From Castor canadensis (taxonomy: Eukaryota > Chordata > Mammalia > Rodentia > Castoridae): DNA of 64,000 bases. Positions 38,340 through 50,665 of this stretch are shown piece after piece. The stretch is taken from the NCBI RefSeq assembly GCF_047511655.1, contig NC_133391.1, positions 119,792,384 to 119,856,383 on the forward strand. Direction: 5' to 3'. Position numbers and translations under genes: made by a program. Every line of letters starts with the position of its first letter. Positions within the stretch are counted from its first letter, which is position 1. A model generated the notes under the pieces. It was given only the letters and a program-made list of their open reading frames with translations. It had not been told where the DNA came from and made no database searches.

Positions 38340-38510
38340 CACTTTCTGTCCATAACGCCCTGGTTACAGCTTCATGAGAAATCTTGAAGCATGGTCCCTA
38401 ATGGAGTCCACCAAGTCATGCCTAGATTCCTAACCCACAGAAATAGGGTTTGTGTGTCATTTAAACTACTGAGCTTGTGGTAATATTTTTACTGGAGGCA
38501 CTGCATTTAA
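38340..38510 (+). repeat. fragment of the old MaLR-like LTR
   Basis: AAGTCATGCCTAGATTCCTA and TTTAAACTACTGAGCTTGTG match the 3' part of the repeat at 35,937-36,487. Confidence 0.65.
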
Positions 38511-39059
38511 TAACCCACAATCTAGTTAAAGAAGCATGACATGCCTACTCTGTTCACTAGCAGTGGGATGGAGCAAATGATGTAGAAACACGTTTTAACT
38601 CCCAAAGTGATCTATGGGTAATCTACCTGTGGAATTCCTACTGTTGAATAACAACTAATAAACCTTTAAAGTACAGTATCTAGAGCTTAAATTCAGGAGA
38701 TGATTGCTTTAAAAAATTTTTTAAACTTTTTAGGTATTATGGTATCTTCAGTCATCTATCAAACACACAGAAGAAAGAGATGCATAAGGTAAGATTTTAA
38801 ATGTCTCCCTATGGAAATTTTACCGCTGTCATCCTGTTCACTTGGCTACCCACAGTCTAGGGAAGAGTACGGTTTTGATTCATCTCGACCTGTCAACCAT
38901 TTTTTTATTCATTATATGCCTGAGTGGAGTCTGAGCCACAAAGCAATGGGGTTCACATGGAGAAATGATTTTGGAAGAAGCCCTGTGATTCTAAGCAGCT
39001 TAGCCTCTATTTGGGCAAAGTATGATAACTATAAAGGTTGTTCTGGCCTCCCATAATCC
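38511..39059. other. unassigned non-coding sequence
   Basis: An 81-codon frame (38,811-39,056) has no recognised domain. Nothing else seen. Confidence 0.35.
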
Positions 39060-39420
39060 TCTGCTAACTGCATTATGGAAATGATGGTAATTACTTCAAA
39101 GTCCCTGGCGATCCCCATGTCTTTGGTGCTGTTCATTGTCAATTCACCTCGGTCAACCAGCTGTCTCACGGACTTGCCTTTTGTGCCAAACCTTTAATGA
39201 AACTGGCATTTGTGTCAATAAACTTTAAGCCCATCTTGCTGAGATAATTATCTGGGTCACTCAAATTTCAGCTACTTCAAATAATTATAGCCTTTTAGCC
39301 TTGAATTTAAGGCCATGATTAAAGGAGAAGGAATCTGGGGTCCCCATGCCCAAGTCAATTAAATGAAAGTGCTGGCAGGTCTCAGCTCAGGCCTCTGATT
39401 TTGAATGCACAAGTCTCTGG
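39060..39420. other. low-repeat stretch, possible conserved non-coding element
   Basis: Free of recognisable repeats and microsatellites, with several TAATTA/ATTA-type and TTAATGA motifs typical of developmental enhancers. This is only an impression from composition; no alignment was available. Confidence 0.2.
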
Positions 39421-40899
39421 GCTAGGTCAGGGCTTCACAGAGAATAAGTCACTCAGAAAACACACATTTGTTTGGCTGAACCATGATCTAATTTGCAGAC
39501 ACAACAATTGCACCATATTAGCTGAGAAGGGGAAAGCCACCTGAAGAGCATGATCTTCAGGACTGGTCTGTGGTACAAGACAGCCAGGATCACAGAGCCC
39601 AAGTCCACTTTCCCTAAGAACAAAGAAGACAGCAAAAACCACCGTGGGATCGCAAAGGTATCCACAACTAGAGGCTAGGAATGAATTTTACAGTCTCACT
39701 AGATTTCTCTCCCATGCTTAATAAATCAAGAGTGCCCTTTGGGCGTTTCATTGTTCCTACCTATATAGGTAATATAACAAAACTCACCAATTACAAAAGA
39801 CTCCTAATTTTGGTCAAAAGCTTGAAATGTTCAGGGGAAAAAATCTTGGGAGACCAGGAAATTGTGACACATAAATCCGTTTCCTTCCAGGGACTAGAAA
39901 GACAAAGAAAGGCCCTTATTAATCACCCCTCCCCCACACCTCCATCTCCACCTGTCAACGTTTAAAACTGGAGACTAATGGTAGACAGGCTTCTCCTGCA
40001 GATCGTAATTGCCTTTCCAACAGAGAAGCTATCTCCAGAGCAACCAAGATATGAGCTATGGATTCAAGCTGTGACTCTATGTAAATCACTTATGGTGAAA
40101 CTGAAATTTCCCGAAAGCATGCTGCACTGATTCAGTCTATTAAATGCGTTCCTATCTCAGATGCAGGGGTATGCGCCAGCAGCTACAAAACCCTTCATAC
40201 TTCCTACGGTGTACAGCGAGATAAGACCCAAGTGCTTTACAACCTGGTCTTAAATTTAAAAAGAAATGCTGTCATAATTGATAATGTAATTTAATAATCA
40301 CTGTTCGTTATTTAATATGACCTGACTGTCTACAGCTGCCCACACTAGTTCAAAAGTAAAATAATAACATTTTATACCCCCACCTCATACTGGCTCACTT
40401 CTTTTCCATACTACCATGCTGTTGTGCAAATTATTTTTGGTCTTTGGCATGTTTTTTGGTCATGGCAAATTATTTTTAGTCAACAAATTTTCCTGTTTTG
40501 TTTTGATTTCTTAATACTTTTGCCATAATCCCCCCACAGGATCTAAGATCACATAATGTCCTACTGCAATTGCATTAAGAAATATTACTATTTTTCCATT
40601 AATAAACAGTTTTCCTAGATAGTCCTGCCTGAGGGATGAGAGATAGGAATTTTTGAAGACCCGGAATTTGGTGAGCTCTTGACATAGACCGGTTCTCTGA
40701 GTGGCCAACAGGGTATTTGGCCCAGGTGCCTACAGATGCCACTATTATCCCCTCCTTTCTTACTTCCCCCCATACACACACCCTACATACTCAATAACTG
40801 TAAAAGGGTTCCCTCTAACTCTGCTTAGGAAAATTAAAGAATAGGAAAATAATATAAGGGACACACTCTATGGCAGTCTCCAGCACTCACTGTCATCTA
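39421..40899. other. unassigned non-coding sequence
   Basis: No gene or nameable repeat seen. A 94-codon frame at 39,681-39,965 shows no domain. Confidence 0.35.
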
Positions 40900-41370
40900 T
40901 TTCCATTATAACAGAACCCCGATTTTTGGCAGAACACATGGCTGTCTGGCATAGACTCTATGTCCTTGCCTCTATTATGGTCAGGGATGACATGAGACTA
41001 GTTCAGGCAATGGAATATACACAGAAGTTTCTTTGAGCAATGTTTGGGAAAAATGCCTAGAATTTAGCCTACCTCGGCTCTTACATCTCCCCCACTGCTC
41101 TCTCCTCTCTCCCCCTATTTTTCGTCCTTTTCTCCATTCTGAAGTCTAGAAGAGATGATGACTAGACTTGCAGCAACATTTTTGGTACAGGAAATTGAGG
41201 GCCATGCTCAAAGTACAGCAGAGAACTCTGTGAGTCCAGCCCTGGACTATCTGCCTCCAGACCTTAAACAAGAAAGAAACACACTTCCACCTTATTTAAG
41301 CCACAGTCACTTGGGTGTCTCCTACTGGCAATGGCATCTGATCTTAATTATCAGCACTTTCTAACTTTCC
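40900..41370. repeat. possible old LTR-like repeat
   Basis: CTATCTGCCTCCAGACCTTA and the text before it resemble a very old mammalian LTR-like repeat. Not firmly named. Confidence 0.3.
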
Positions 41371-42149
41371 TTAGAATCATAGGCTGATTTTCATTGTGTC
41401 TACATTCAGACAGTGAAATTTTTTAAGCAACTGGCAAGAGCATAGGCTTACAAATGTTTGACTAGCTAATGAACTAACTCCCTAAGTAAATAAAAGACTC
41501 ATTTTATTCACTCATGTAATGCCAAAAGTATCAGAATTTTAACCAATGGAAACTAAAAAGTACATCTCACATTTTTAAGCAAATTTTTCTCAAATCTAGC
41601 ACCTCGGCTCAAAAGTCCACTTATTCACTGTGGCTTCACTTTCTGAAATTCACTTTGCTCATCTATAAAATGTGCCCTTTATTTCAGGAGGTGGTGAGAT
41701 AGGGAGGAAGCAGAGCAAGAGGAAAGCCAAGTGGGTAAGCCTCTGGCCCTGCAGCCCTTCCTCCATCCCAAGCAGTTTCACCTTTAGGATACCACGTAAG
41801 ATTTTGTTTTATTTAAAAGTTTCAAAAAGAAAATGAAGATATTAAAAGCCACTGCATCAAATAATCTATAAGATCCCTTGTGGTTCTGATATTTTATGAT
41901 TAGAAAGCCTCCTATGTGGGAAGCATGAAGCAGGTGGTGCCATTGCTGTGAGCTGAGCCAATGGAAGTGGCACTGCCCTAGATTTGTCATCAAAGACGAA
42001 GACCAAATAGTAGAGGCAGAATTGGGATTGGAAGATGTCAGCCCCAGTGAGAAGGTGGTAGTACAGGGCTGTTCTGCTTGACTCCAGTTCATTCAACTCA
42101 AAGACAATGACATGTTAAAGAGTAGACATTTGCTTGACAGACGTATATT
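41371..42149. other. unassigned non-coding sequence
   Basis: Two overlapping antisense frames (41,784-42,096) have no domain. No nameable repeat. Confidence 0.35.
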
Positions 42150-42163
42150 AAAAGTTATATTTT

Positions 42164-42477
42164 AGCTGGACATGGTAGCTGAAGCCTGTAATCCTAGCTA
42201 CTCAGGAGTCAGAGATCAGGAGGATCATGGTTTGAGAACAGCCTGGGTAAAAAGATCATGAGACCTCATCTCAACCAATGGTTGGGTACCATGGTACGTG
42301 CCTGTTATCCCCAACTTTATGGGAGGCACAGGTAGGAGGATTAGAGTCCAGTCCAGCCCAGGCATAAAAAGAGACTCTATCTCAAAAATAACCAACACCT
42401 AAAAAGAACTGATGGAATGGCTCAAGTGGTAGCTCACCTGCCTAGCAAGCACGGGGTCCTGAGTTCAACCACTCAAA
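42164..42477 (+). mobile_element. SINE with two 7SL-like arms and one tRNA-like arm
   Basis: First arm: GAAGCCTGTAATCCTAGCTA and GAACAGCCTGGGTAAAAAG. Second arm: CCATGGTACGTGCCTGTTAT and CAGTCCAGCCCAGGCATAAA. Then GGCTCAAGTGGTAGCTCACC and GAGTTCAACC from the tRNA-like arm. AAAAGTTATATTTT flanks it at 42,150-42,163 and 42,478-42,491, so all three parts inserted together. Confidence 0.88.
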
Positions 42478-42981
42478 AAAAGTTATATTTTGGTTAACAG
42501 GTACACATGATAATTAAACAGATCAGATGTAGCCCAGATGCCTCTCATTTCATTCATTCCTGAAGAGGAAAGATGTGGCCAGGGTTAGCCATGTAGATTC
42601 TCACGTGCAATGATGCTAGGGATGGGCCAACTAGGTGGTGTCCATGCTCCAAGAGCAAGACCTTGGAGTAGCCCTGTCAACTCCACTCCAGACAGGAAAT
42701 GGACACAAGTCCAGGAGCCAGGAGCCCCTGTTCTGGTCCCATCTCTGCCCATCTTTCAAATCCTTCCATCTCTTTGAGTCTGTTTCATGTGCAAGATAAG
42801 CAGGGCGGGGCTGGGATGGGGGGGAGGGTAGAGAAGGTTGGGATGCTTCATCTCCTCTTGTGATGTGTCTTTGGATAGAAGAAAGTGCCCCAGTGTGGAT
42901 TCTCTCCACACATCTATTCACTCTGCAACTGTGGACATGGAACCTTATCTAACTGGTAAATTTGGGGAAATGAGTGGGTGT

Positions 42982-43055
42982 GTACAACTCCATCTTCTAG
43001 CCAAGTACAACTCCATCTTCTAGCCAGGTACAACTCCATCTTCTAGCCGGGTACA
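42982..43055. repeat. 23-bp tandem repeat, three copies plus a start
   Basis: Units begin GTACAACTCCATCTTCTAGC at 42,982, 43,005 and 43,028, with only the last two bases differing (AA, AG, GG). A fourth start (GTACA) follows. Confidence 0.95.
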
Positions 43056-43324
43056 GGGGTCAGGCAGTTGGTCTCCAGTCATGTTCCAAGAACAGCCACC
43101 TTCCATAGGATGGGTTTGCCTCCATCTGACACTGCCGTGGATAAGGCAGGTGTGAGCTGAGCCAATGACACAGCCCTTTGATCTGGCATGGGTGTGACTT
43201 CATTCTACAGCACGAGTGCATGGTACAGCTCACCTGGCAGAGCTGACCAAGGATGGGGGTCATGAGCCTTCACCCTATATGACAGCATCAAAGGGGATGC
43301 CTCTGTTCTGATGACTCTTATAAA

Positions 43325-43425
43325 ACAACCTAATTTTCCCATTTTATAAATGATGAAACTAAGGCTTAGCACTTAATCAACTTTTCCAATGTCTCACAGC
43401 TGGGCAATAATATCTACTTCCTAGT
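43325..43425 (+). repeat. MIR SINE fragment
   Basis: CCCATTTTATAAATGATGAA and ACTAAGGCTTAGCACTTAAT resemble the MIR core. Confidence 0.7.
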
Positions 43426-43595
43426 GTGTCTGTAAGAACTGTATGAACTGTTGATGAATGTGTTTCTCGGAGTTGTGTCTTTGAGGTCTGGCTGTGTGAC
43501 ATGAGGAGTAATGGGTGATACAGCCTGTCTGAGCAGCGCCCCATCAGCAGTCTGATGGATGATGGGAAAACCAGTCATCAAAATTACATCTCCAG

Positions 43596-43668
43596 GGCTG
43601 GGAATGTGAGTCAGTGTAGAGTGCTTGCATGTGTGAGGGTCTGAGTTCTATCTCCAGTACCACAAACA
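43596..43668 (+). mobile_element. tRNA-like SINE, diverged
   Basis: GCTGGGAATGTGAGTCAGTG then GAGTTCTATCTCCAGTACCA. Short and older than the other copies. Confidence 0.7.
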
Positions 43669-44509
43669 TTTTAAAAGTTACATCTCCAAGAACCCCCAAT
43701 CTACACCTCACTTGGTTACTGCTCAGGAGCAGCTAGCTGAGCAGTGGTGAGAAAAGGCACCATCCCTTTTCCCAGGTAGTGCCGGGGTGATTATGGAGGA
43801 TCAGAGTGGGCAGGCTTGCAGTGTGGCCTAGCTTCTCTAGGTGCAGCTCACCTGGGGGCCCTCTGGAGCATGGTCTCCAGCCTCCCTGTCAGAAGAGGGA
43901 AGCTGTCAGGAGCAGTTAGAAGGAACATCTTCAGACTCCCTCAGCCCCAGCTGCAGCATTACCTCCTCGGGGAGATATCTTCGTGGTTTACATCAGCAGT
44001 TCTCAGCCCTAGTGGCCCATTAGAATATCTGAGTGCTTTAAAAACAACAGAGATACCTAGGCCCATCCTTCTCTCCACAAGTCAGAATCCCTGGGGTTGA
44101 CTGCAACCAAGGCCAGGGTTGAAAACCACTGTTCCAGACTAAGCTCATTCCCTTATCCCATCCCCCCAACCAGATTCACATCTCCCATCCTTTGGGTGCC
44201 AGCTAACTCATGCCCACTTACCTGGATGACCATGTTCCCTGCTCACCTGCAACCTCCATGTCACAGGGCTCACGTCATGCCCTCCTCTCCAGCACATGAC
44301 ACAGTTCTCCACTCTCCACAGCAATTTCATAAGGCATGGTAAATAAAATCAAATCGTGATAGCTTGGACTATAGGACTCTCCCCCAAAAAACAGCTTTAT
44401 TTATACATTGAAATTTAAGGACGAGTGTGTATGTTTGCATGCATGTATTTCAAAGTTGAAAAAACACATAACAGCTCATACAACTCTTAAATAAAACCTA
44501 TGCGGTAAC
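43669..44509. other. unassigned non-coding sequence
   Basis: A 94-codon frame (43,816-44,100) overlaps old repeat-like text. No gene supported. Confidence 0.35.
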
Positions 44510-44640
44510 TACTATCACCTACTGTTGACCTTGAACTAGCTAAGTAAACTCCGAGCCTCAGTTTCTTCATCTTCAACATGAGGATGTAGGTGCCTTCCTC
44601 TTGGTGCTACTAATGAAATAGTTTTACCACTGAGCACGGT
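44510..44640 (-). repeat. MIR-like SINE, antisense
   Basis: GAGCCTCAGTTTCTTCATCT and following text is the reverse of a MIR core. Confidence 0.65.
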
Positions 44641-46374
44641 GAGGGCTCAAGAAGACTTGCTATTATTATTATTCTTCTCACCACGTTACTCAGGTTAAAC
44701 CGACGCTCAACTAGGTAAAGATTTCACCACATTAGGACTCAAACCAAGGATTTCTGACCCCCCAACCTTATATTCTTTCATTGCCGTATTGAAAACATTC
44801 CTTTTTCAAGATAGGAAGAGGCAGGCAATAGCTGAGTTTTCCAGATGGGAAAATTCACAACCAAGAAAGGTGACTGTGTGGAAGTCACACAGACTGATGG
44901 ATCAGTGAGGCAGGAGGAAGGTGCTGGATCCGGTGGGCCTCTCTAGATTTCTCTGCTCTACTATGGGCTGACTATGGACCTTCAGCTCCCCACAGCCTCT
45001 CCCTCAGTTTCTGTCTCTGTGGACTCAGGGGACTGATACGGTTCTGACTAGGCTTTCTCCAGCCTTGACAAAACAGGTCTGTGTGTGAGCTGTGCCCAGG
45101 GCCCTCTCTGCACAGCAGCCTCCTTTCTCTCAGCATTCTTGCCAGGCTGAGGACAGAAGATAATAAATCATCCCTCTCTACCCAGAATGCCTCACTCTCC
45201 AAGGAGCCATGGGACTGCAGGCCCAGTAAACGACTCCCTCCCCTCAGCCAGGCTGCCTGCTTTCATTAAGCACATCCTGAGCTGCAGAGCTCTGGGGAGG
45301 CTGGTCCAGGAGATGATGGTCTCTGCGTTCTCTGGAGCATTCTGCACGGTGGTAAGTAGACTCTAACAAGTCTCTGGCTTCTCTTTAATGGGCCAAAGAG
45401 CCTCTCTTGCTGGTCTTGCCAGTCATGGAGCACCATTCTTCCTGGAAGAGCAGCTCTGGCCTTCCTATAAGTCCAATGACACAAAGAAACTAGTCAGAAA
45501 GACTCTGATGGAAACCACCCCAAAATATTTCTATTCATTTTCTCTGAGTAGTGATCTCCCTCTTTCTCCCACCCATTTGTACTAGTCTAGGAATTTTTGT
45601 AATGAGTAGGTCTTACTTTTCCAAAGAGAAAATATATACAACAATTTTAATTTTACTCAGGCAGGAGTTAACAGGAGATGGATTGCCTCTGCTTCTTGCT
45701 TTCATCATCTCTGCTCCCTTGAGAATCTATATGTAGACAGGGAAAGGCCAGCGCCTGAGGACAGGCAGGACTCTCTTAGCTGACCCAAGTTAACAAGTGG
45801 TCAGCCTGAGAGCTAACAGCTGCTGACTCAGATGAAATGATGGGACAGGCTGTCCCTCTCACCTGAGGCCACTGGTATGTCATCATGTGGTCGGTTACCT
45901 TTCCCTCCCAGACCTGGAACCTGCAGAGGAGGGTCCATGGCCAGCTGCTGGCCAGAACTGAGCTGCTTTCTAGGACCCCCTCCCTTAGCCATTCACACTC
46001 ATCAGGAACCAAGCATTTGGGACCGGTGACATCCAAGGTAAGATATCTGTCCTGTGGTTTACTGCCAGTCAGATGTCCGAGTATTTTGCTTGGTAATTCA
46101 TTATCTCATCCCCACAAGACAGATCTTCACAGGTCCCAGAGCACTGACAAAGAGTGGCTACCCTTTAGAGAGCACTCCTCAATGCCAAGATCTTCATATA
46201 CCTTCAATCCTGCGTTCATTTAGCAATCTATCCACTTCCTGCTATGGGCCAGGCGTTATACAATGCTTGATGCCAGGATACAATATTGAGTAACAGAGAC
46301 AAAAACCCATACCCTGGCAAAGTTAATAGACTTTATCTCAGAATCTCTCAGGGAACATGAATGGTTGGTATAAT
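44641..46374. other. unassigned non-coding sequence
   Basis: Moderately GC-rich. Several short frames on both strands without domains. No nameable repeat. Confidence 0.35.
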
Positions 46375-46470
46375 TAGATGCATTTTTACAGATGAAAAAA
46401 CTGAGGCCAGAAAGGAACAGAGCCAAAATTTGAACCCAGATCTACTTTAACTTCAAAAATCTGTGCCCTT
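46375..46470 (+). repeat. MIR SINE fragment, interrupted
   Basis: CATTTTTACAGATGAAAAAA, CTGAGGCCAGAAAGG and TTGAACCCAG. The local SINE is inserted at its end. Confidence 0.8.
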
Positions 46471-46560
46471 GGGGCTAGGAGTATGGTTCAAGTGGTAGAC
46501 TACTTGCCTAGCAAGCACAAAGTCCTGAGTTCAAACCCCAGTTCCTCCTCCTCCCCCTCC
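46471..46560 (+). mobile_element. tRNA-like SINE with target duplication
   Basis: GGTTCAAGTGGTAGACTACT and GAGTTCAAACCCCAGTTCC. Flanked by AAAAATCTGTGCCCTT (46,455-46,470) and AAAAACCTGTGCCCTT (46,561-46,576). Confidence 0.92.
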
Positions 46561-46576
46561 AAAAACCTGTGCCCTT

Positions 46577-47014
46577 TCTAGTATGCCACATCATTGCTTA
46601 GCAAACTCAAGAGAGGGTCTCTAGTCCTGCATTTTGGGAGATTCATTCACTAAATTGTACACACTGGAAGGCAAGTCTTAAATTTCTTTATATCCTGTGC
46701 CTAGGACAGCATCTGTTGCATAATAGATGCCTAATTATCACAAGGACTTAATGTATTAACTTACCATGAGCCCTGGACAACTCACCTGCCCTTCCCATCT
46801 ATCTTCTTTGCTCGTCATCTCTCTCTTCTTCACAGCCAAATTTTTATAGTCTCTACATCAGCTTCCTCACACACTGTACACTTCTCACCCCACCAGAAAT
46901 GCTTCCTGAAGACAGCCAGTAACTTCTCCATCATTAACCCCACTCTTCTCCCTGCAACACATGGCTTCCTCAGGTCCTGTTTTCCTAGCTGCCAGGACTT
47001 GTTTTCCTTCTACT
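46577..47014 (+). repeat. L2-like LINE fragments
   Basis: GAAGGCAAGTCTTAAATTTC and CCTAGGACAGCATCTGTTGC resemble the L2 3' end; the following part also looks L2-like but is weaker. Confidence 0.5.
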
Positions 47015-47391
47015 TTTATTATTATGATTATTAATATTATTACACTAGGTAAGAGCACATTGTGGCATTTACAAAAGTTCTTACACTATATCGAATATAT
47101 CATACTTGAATTCACCCCCTCCATCATTCTCCTTTATTCCCCCTCCCTCCATTCCTGGAAAGTTTCAACAGGTCTCATTTTTCCATTTACATACATGTAT
47201 ACACAGTATTTGCGCCATATTCACCTTCCTACACCCTTTCCCCACCTCCTCCCTCCCATTGGTACCAACCCCCCTTCCTGTTCCACCCTCCTGTTCCTCA
47301 ATTTTACAAAAGAAAGGAAAAAAATGACATTTTTGTTTGTTTAAGATAGCTACACAGGTTCCTCCTACTTCTCTGGCTGTTCTTCATTGTT
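47015..47391 (-). mobile_element. L1 3' UTR fragment, antisense
   Basis: CATTTACAAAAGTTCTTACA and ATATCATACTTGAATTCACC, repeated almost exactly at 48,050-48,100. Opposite strand of an L1 3' UTR. Confidence 0.7.
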
Positions 47392-47401
47392 TCCTTTTTA
47401 A

Positions 47402-48965
47402 AAATTTTTAAAGATTTTATTAGCATAAATTAATGACATTTCCATACACGCATATAATGTACTTTGATCAAATTCACCCTCTATTGCTCTTTCCTGCCCC
47501 CTACTCCCTTTTAAAACTATTCCAGCAGGTTTCATTATTCTATTTTCACACATGCATATAAAGTACTTAGATCATAATCACGCCCATCACCCTCGCCTGT
47601 TGTCCCTTCCTCTCCAAATGGTCCCTGTTTTACTCTCATTTCATTCTTCTTTTTCTCTTTCTTTTTGGTCTATATTCCATATACAGTGAGATGCAATATT
47701 TATCTGGCTTACTTCACTTACCATGGTGACTTCCCATTCCATTCATTTTCCACAAATTACAAAATTTCATTCTTCTTTATGGCTGAATAATACTTCATGC
47801 TGGTTTGTACACCACATTTTCTTCATCCATTGAACAGTTGATGGAAACCTAGGCTGATTTCATAGTTTGGTTATTGTGAATAGTGCTGTTATAAACATGG
47901 GTGCACAGGTGTCTCCACTGCATGCTAACTTACATTCCCTTGGATACATGCCTAAGAGTGGTATAGCAGGATAACCTGGTAGTTCTATGTTTAGGGTTTT
48001 TGCTTGTTTGCTTGTTTTGTTTTGTTTTATTGTTGTGCTTGGGGTACTTTGTGGCATTTACAAAAGTTCTTATATCAAATATATCATACTTGAATTCACC
48101 CCCTCTGTCATTCTCCTCTTTGCCTCCCTCCCCCCATTCCTGGAACATCTTTAGTTTTTTAAGGAACCTCCATACTGGTTTTCATAGTGGGTGCACTAAC
48201 TTACATTCCCACCAGCAGTGTATAAGAGCCCCCTTTTCCCTGCATCCTCATCAACATTTATTGTTGTTTGTTTTCTTGATGTAGCCATTCTGACAGGAGT
48301 GAGCTAGAATCTCAGTATCTTTGATTTGCATTTTTTTCATGGTTAAGAATATGGAATATCCTCAATTTCTTCATGTATTTATTGAACAAAACAGCATGGT
48401 ACCAGAACAAAAGCAGACATGTAGATCAATGCAACAGGGTAGAAGACCCAGAAATAAGCCCACACAGCTACAGCCATCTGAGTTGTAACAAAGGAACCAA
48501 AAACACACATGAGAAAAAGGCCAGCTTTTTCAATAAATGGTGTTGGGAAAAGTAGATATCCACATGTAGAAGACTGAAACTAGAGCTCTTTCACCCTGTA
48601 CAAAAGTCAATTCAAAATGGATCAAAGATCTTAATGTAAAACCTAAAACTTTGGAAGTACTACAGTTAAACACTTGAAGATGCAAGCATACTCAACAGCT
48701 TTCTGAATAGAACTCCAATAGGTCAGGAAACAAGAGCAAGTTTGACTAAATGGTCTGTAGCAGAGTAAAAACTTCTGCACAATAAAGAATGCAATAATTA
48801 GAATCAAGAGACAACCCACAGAATGGGAGAAAAATCTTTGTCAGCTATTCATTGGATAAAGGATTAATGCCCAGAATATATAAAGAATTCTAAAAATTAA
48901 ACAATGAAAGAATAAACAATCCAATTAATAAATGGACAAATGAATTGAACAGACAATTCTTTGGC
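47402..48965 (-). mobile_element. L1 with 5' inversion (twin-priming type)
   Basis: 47,402-48,376 is an antisense L1 3' part: 3' UTR, TATAAACATGGGTGCACAGG, TTCTTCATGTATTTATTG. 48,384-48,963 is plus strand and covers ORF2 upstream of that (AACAGCATGGTACCAGAAC to GAATTGAACAGACAATTC). The two pieces meet with only about 30 bases of ORF2 missing. TCCTTTTTAA lies at 47,392-47,401 and 48,966-48,975, bounding both as one insertion. A second L1 3' UTR piece lies inside at about 48,005-48,150. Confidence 0.82.
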
Positions 48966-48975
48966 TCCTTTTTAA

Positions 48976-49224
48976 TCGCTCTTCCATTGCTCCTCAATGA
49001 ACATGGGTTCTGTGCTCCTTCTCACAAACCTGTCCTCCTTCCTATGTCACATACAAGAACAAATGACACCCCTGTGGCCCAGACACAGAAGCCTCCTCCT
49101 GTTCCTTCACCTCCACATTCAATCGAGCACCAAACCCTGATAATTCTACATCTCAGTAGCAGTGTTTTCTAATTGCACCTCTCTTTCTTTCAGGAGTACC
49201 ACCTAATTTCAGGTCTTCATCACT
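48976..49224. other. unassigned, possibly L2-related
   Basis: Continues the text before 47,392 once the L1 is removed. No gene. Confidence 0.3.
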
Positions 49225-49835
49225 GTGTCCTTCAGTCACTTCAGTGCCACCACCTGCTCTCATTTCCTACAGAGAGCCTTGCTTCCTTCTATCTGGCCTC
49301 TACTGCAAAGCTGATCATCACTCTTCTGCTTTAAATTCTTTTAGTGGCCCCCTCTTGATCCAAACTCATTCCCATGACTTACAGGACTCTCGATGATCCA
49401 ACCCCTGCCTACCTTTTTGGCATCATTTATTTCTACCTCCACCCCCTCCTGTGCTCCATGCTCTGACTATATTAAAACAGACTGCAGCTCCCATAGCCTG
49501 CCAAATTCTCCACACCAATATATCTCTGTACTCACTGTTCCTTCCACTTGGAAAGTTTTCCCTGACCCCCTTTATTCTCCAAGATCCAGATTGGGTGCAA
49601 TCTCTTACAAGAAGACTTCCCTCTACCTTCAATCCTGGGTGAGGATTGTCCTCTGGACCTCCCATTCTCCCCACACTCTCCTTTCTGATGGCACCCAGGC
49701 ACTGCTCTATAATACTACATGTACTGTCTTTTCTACTAGATTTTAAGGATTTTAAGGCATGGACTTTCTTTTCCTTCTTTGTATTTGCAGTCCTTCATAC
49801 TGCCATGAGACTTGGTGTATAGGAGATGCTTAATG
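49225..49835 (+). repeat. L2 LINE 3' part
   Basis: CTGTTCCTTCCACTTGGAAA, TTTCCCTGACCCCCTTTATT, then GCATGGACTTTCTTTTCCTT and GATGCTTAATGG, in L2 order. Old and non-coding. Confidence 0.75.
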
Positions 49836-50454
49836 GAAGAATGGGAGGGAAGGAGGGGATAGATAGGTGCAGATGAATAAATATGCAGATGACTAAAACT
49901 AAGATGAAATTGGAGTTAAGGAAATTCCCTGTCCACCTCCTCCCACACTCTCAGTCCTCCCCAAATGAAAAGCATAACATACAAAATGGTCTCAGACCCT
50001 TGAGCTAAGCAAATTTGTGCAAGCTATCTGGGACAGCAAATGGCACAGATGGAGACACAAAACAAATATAGTTTAATAACCAGCTACAATTTTTAGTGGA
50101 GTATGTCCAGGTTTGCATGAAAATAAATTCAGAAAATGCTGGTTCTTATTTAAAGTCATAACCACATCCATATTCTAAAGAGATTCAGAGGATAGAGTTC
50201 TCACCCAATAACCTAAATGTTCCATTGGGTGCAAGTCATACCTTTCCAAACCAAGCCACAGCATCTCTGGCAAAAGGGGATCTTCTAAAAGTATCTAAGC
50301 ACCTGCTCTGACAAGAAAAAAACAAACCTATGGTTAATCAGTATGTTAAGAAAAGAAAGAGTGTTCAAAATCAAACTGGGATCTATAGTGAAGGCCTGAA
50401 AATAGAGGAAACCAACCAACCATAACCATCACGGTAGGGATAATGGTCCTGAGG
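49836..50454. other. unassigned non-coding sequence
   Basis: No gene or nameable repeat seen. Confidence 0.35.
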
Positions 50455-50665
50455 CCCTAATGGGTGCCAGACACTGTGCCTTCCTCTCCCAGAACTCAGC
50501 ATTTCAGATGACATCCCCCCCCACACACACCTCCTCTTTCATCTGGTCCTCATGACAATCCCTTGGATGAAGGCAGGGTAGGGCAGAGATTTTTATCCCA
50601 TAAACAGTTAAGGAAAATAAGTGGACAGAAAGGAGAAGACTCTGAGCTAAGGGAAAGCTGATACC
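50455..50665 (+). repeat. MIR SINE
   Basis: GGGTGCCAGACACTGTGCCT, CCTCATGACAATCCCTTGGA, and AGTTAAGGAAAATAAGTGG follow the MIR order. Confidence 0.75.

Noticed and set aside
42982-43055. CRISPR-like direct repeats
   Set aside because: The units are adjacent with no spacers; this is a eukaryotic tandem repeat.
46471-46560. tRNA gene
   Set aside because: A and B boxes are present but there is no cloverleaf or anticodon arm of a true tRNA, and it has target duplications and a poly(A)-like end: a SINE.
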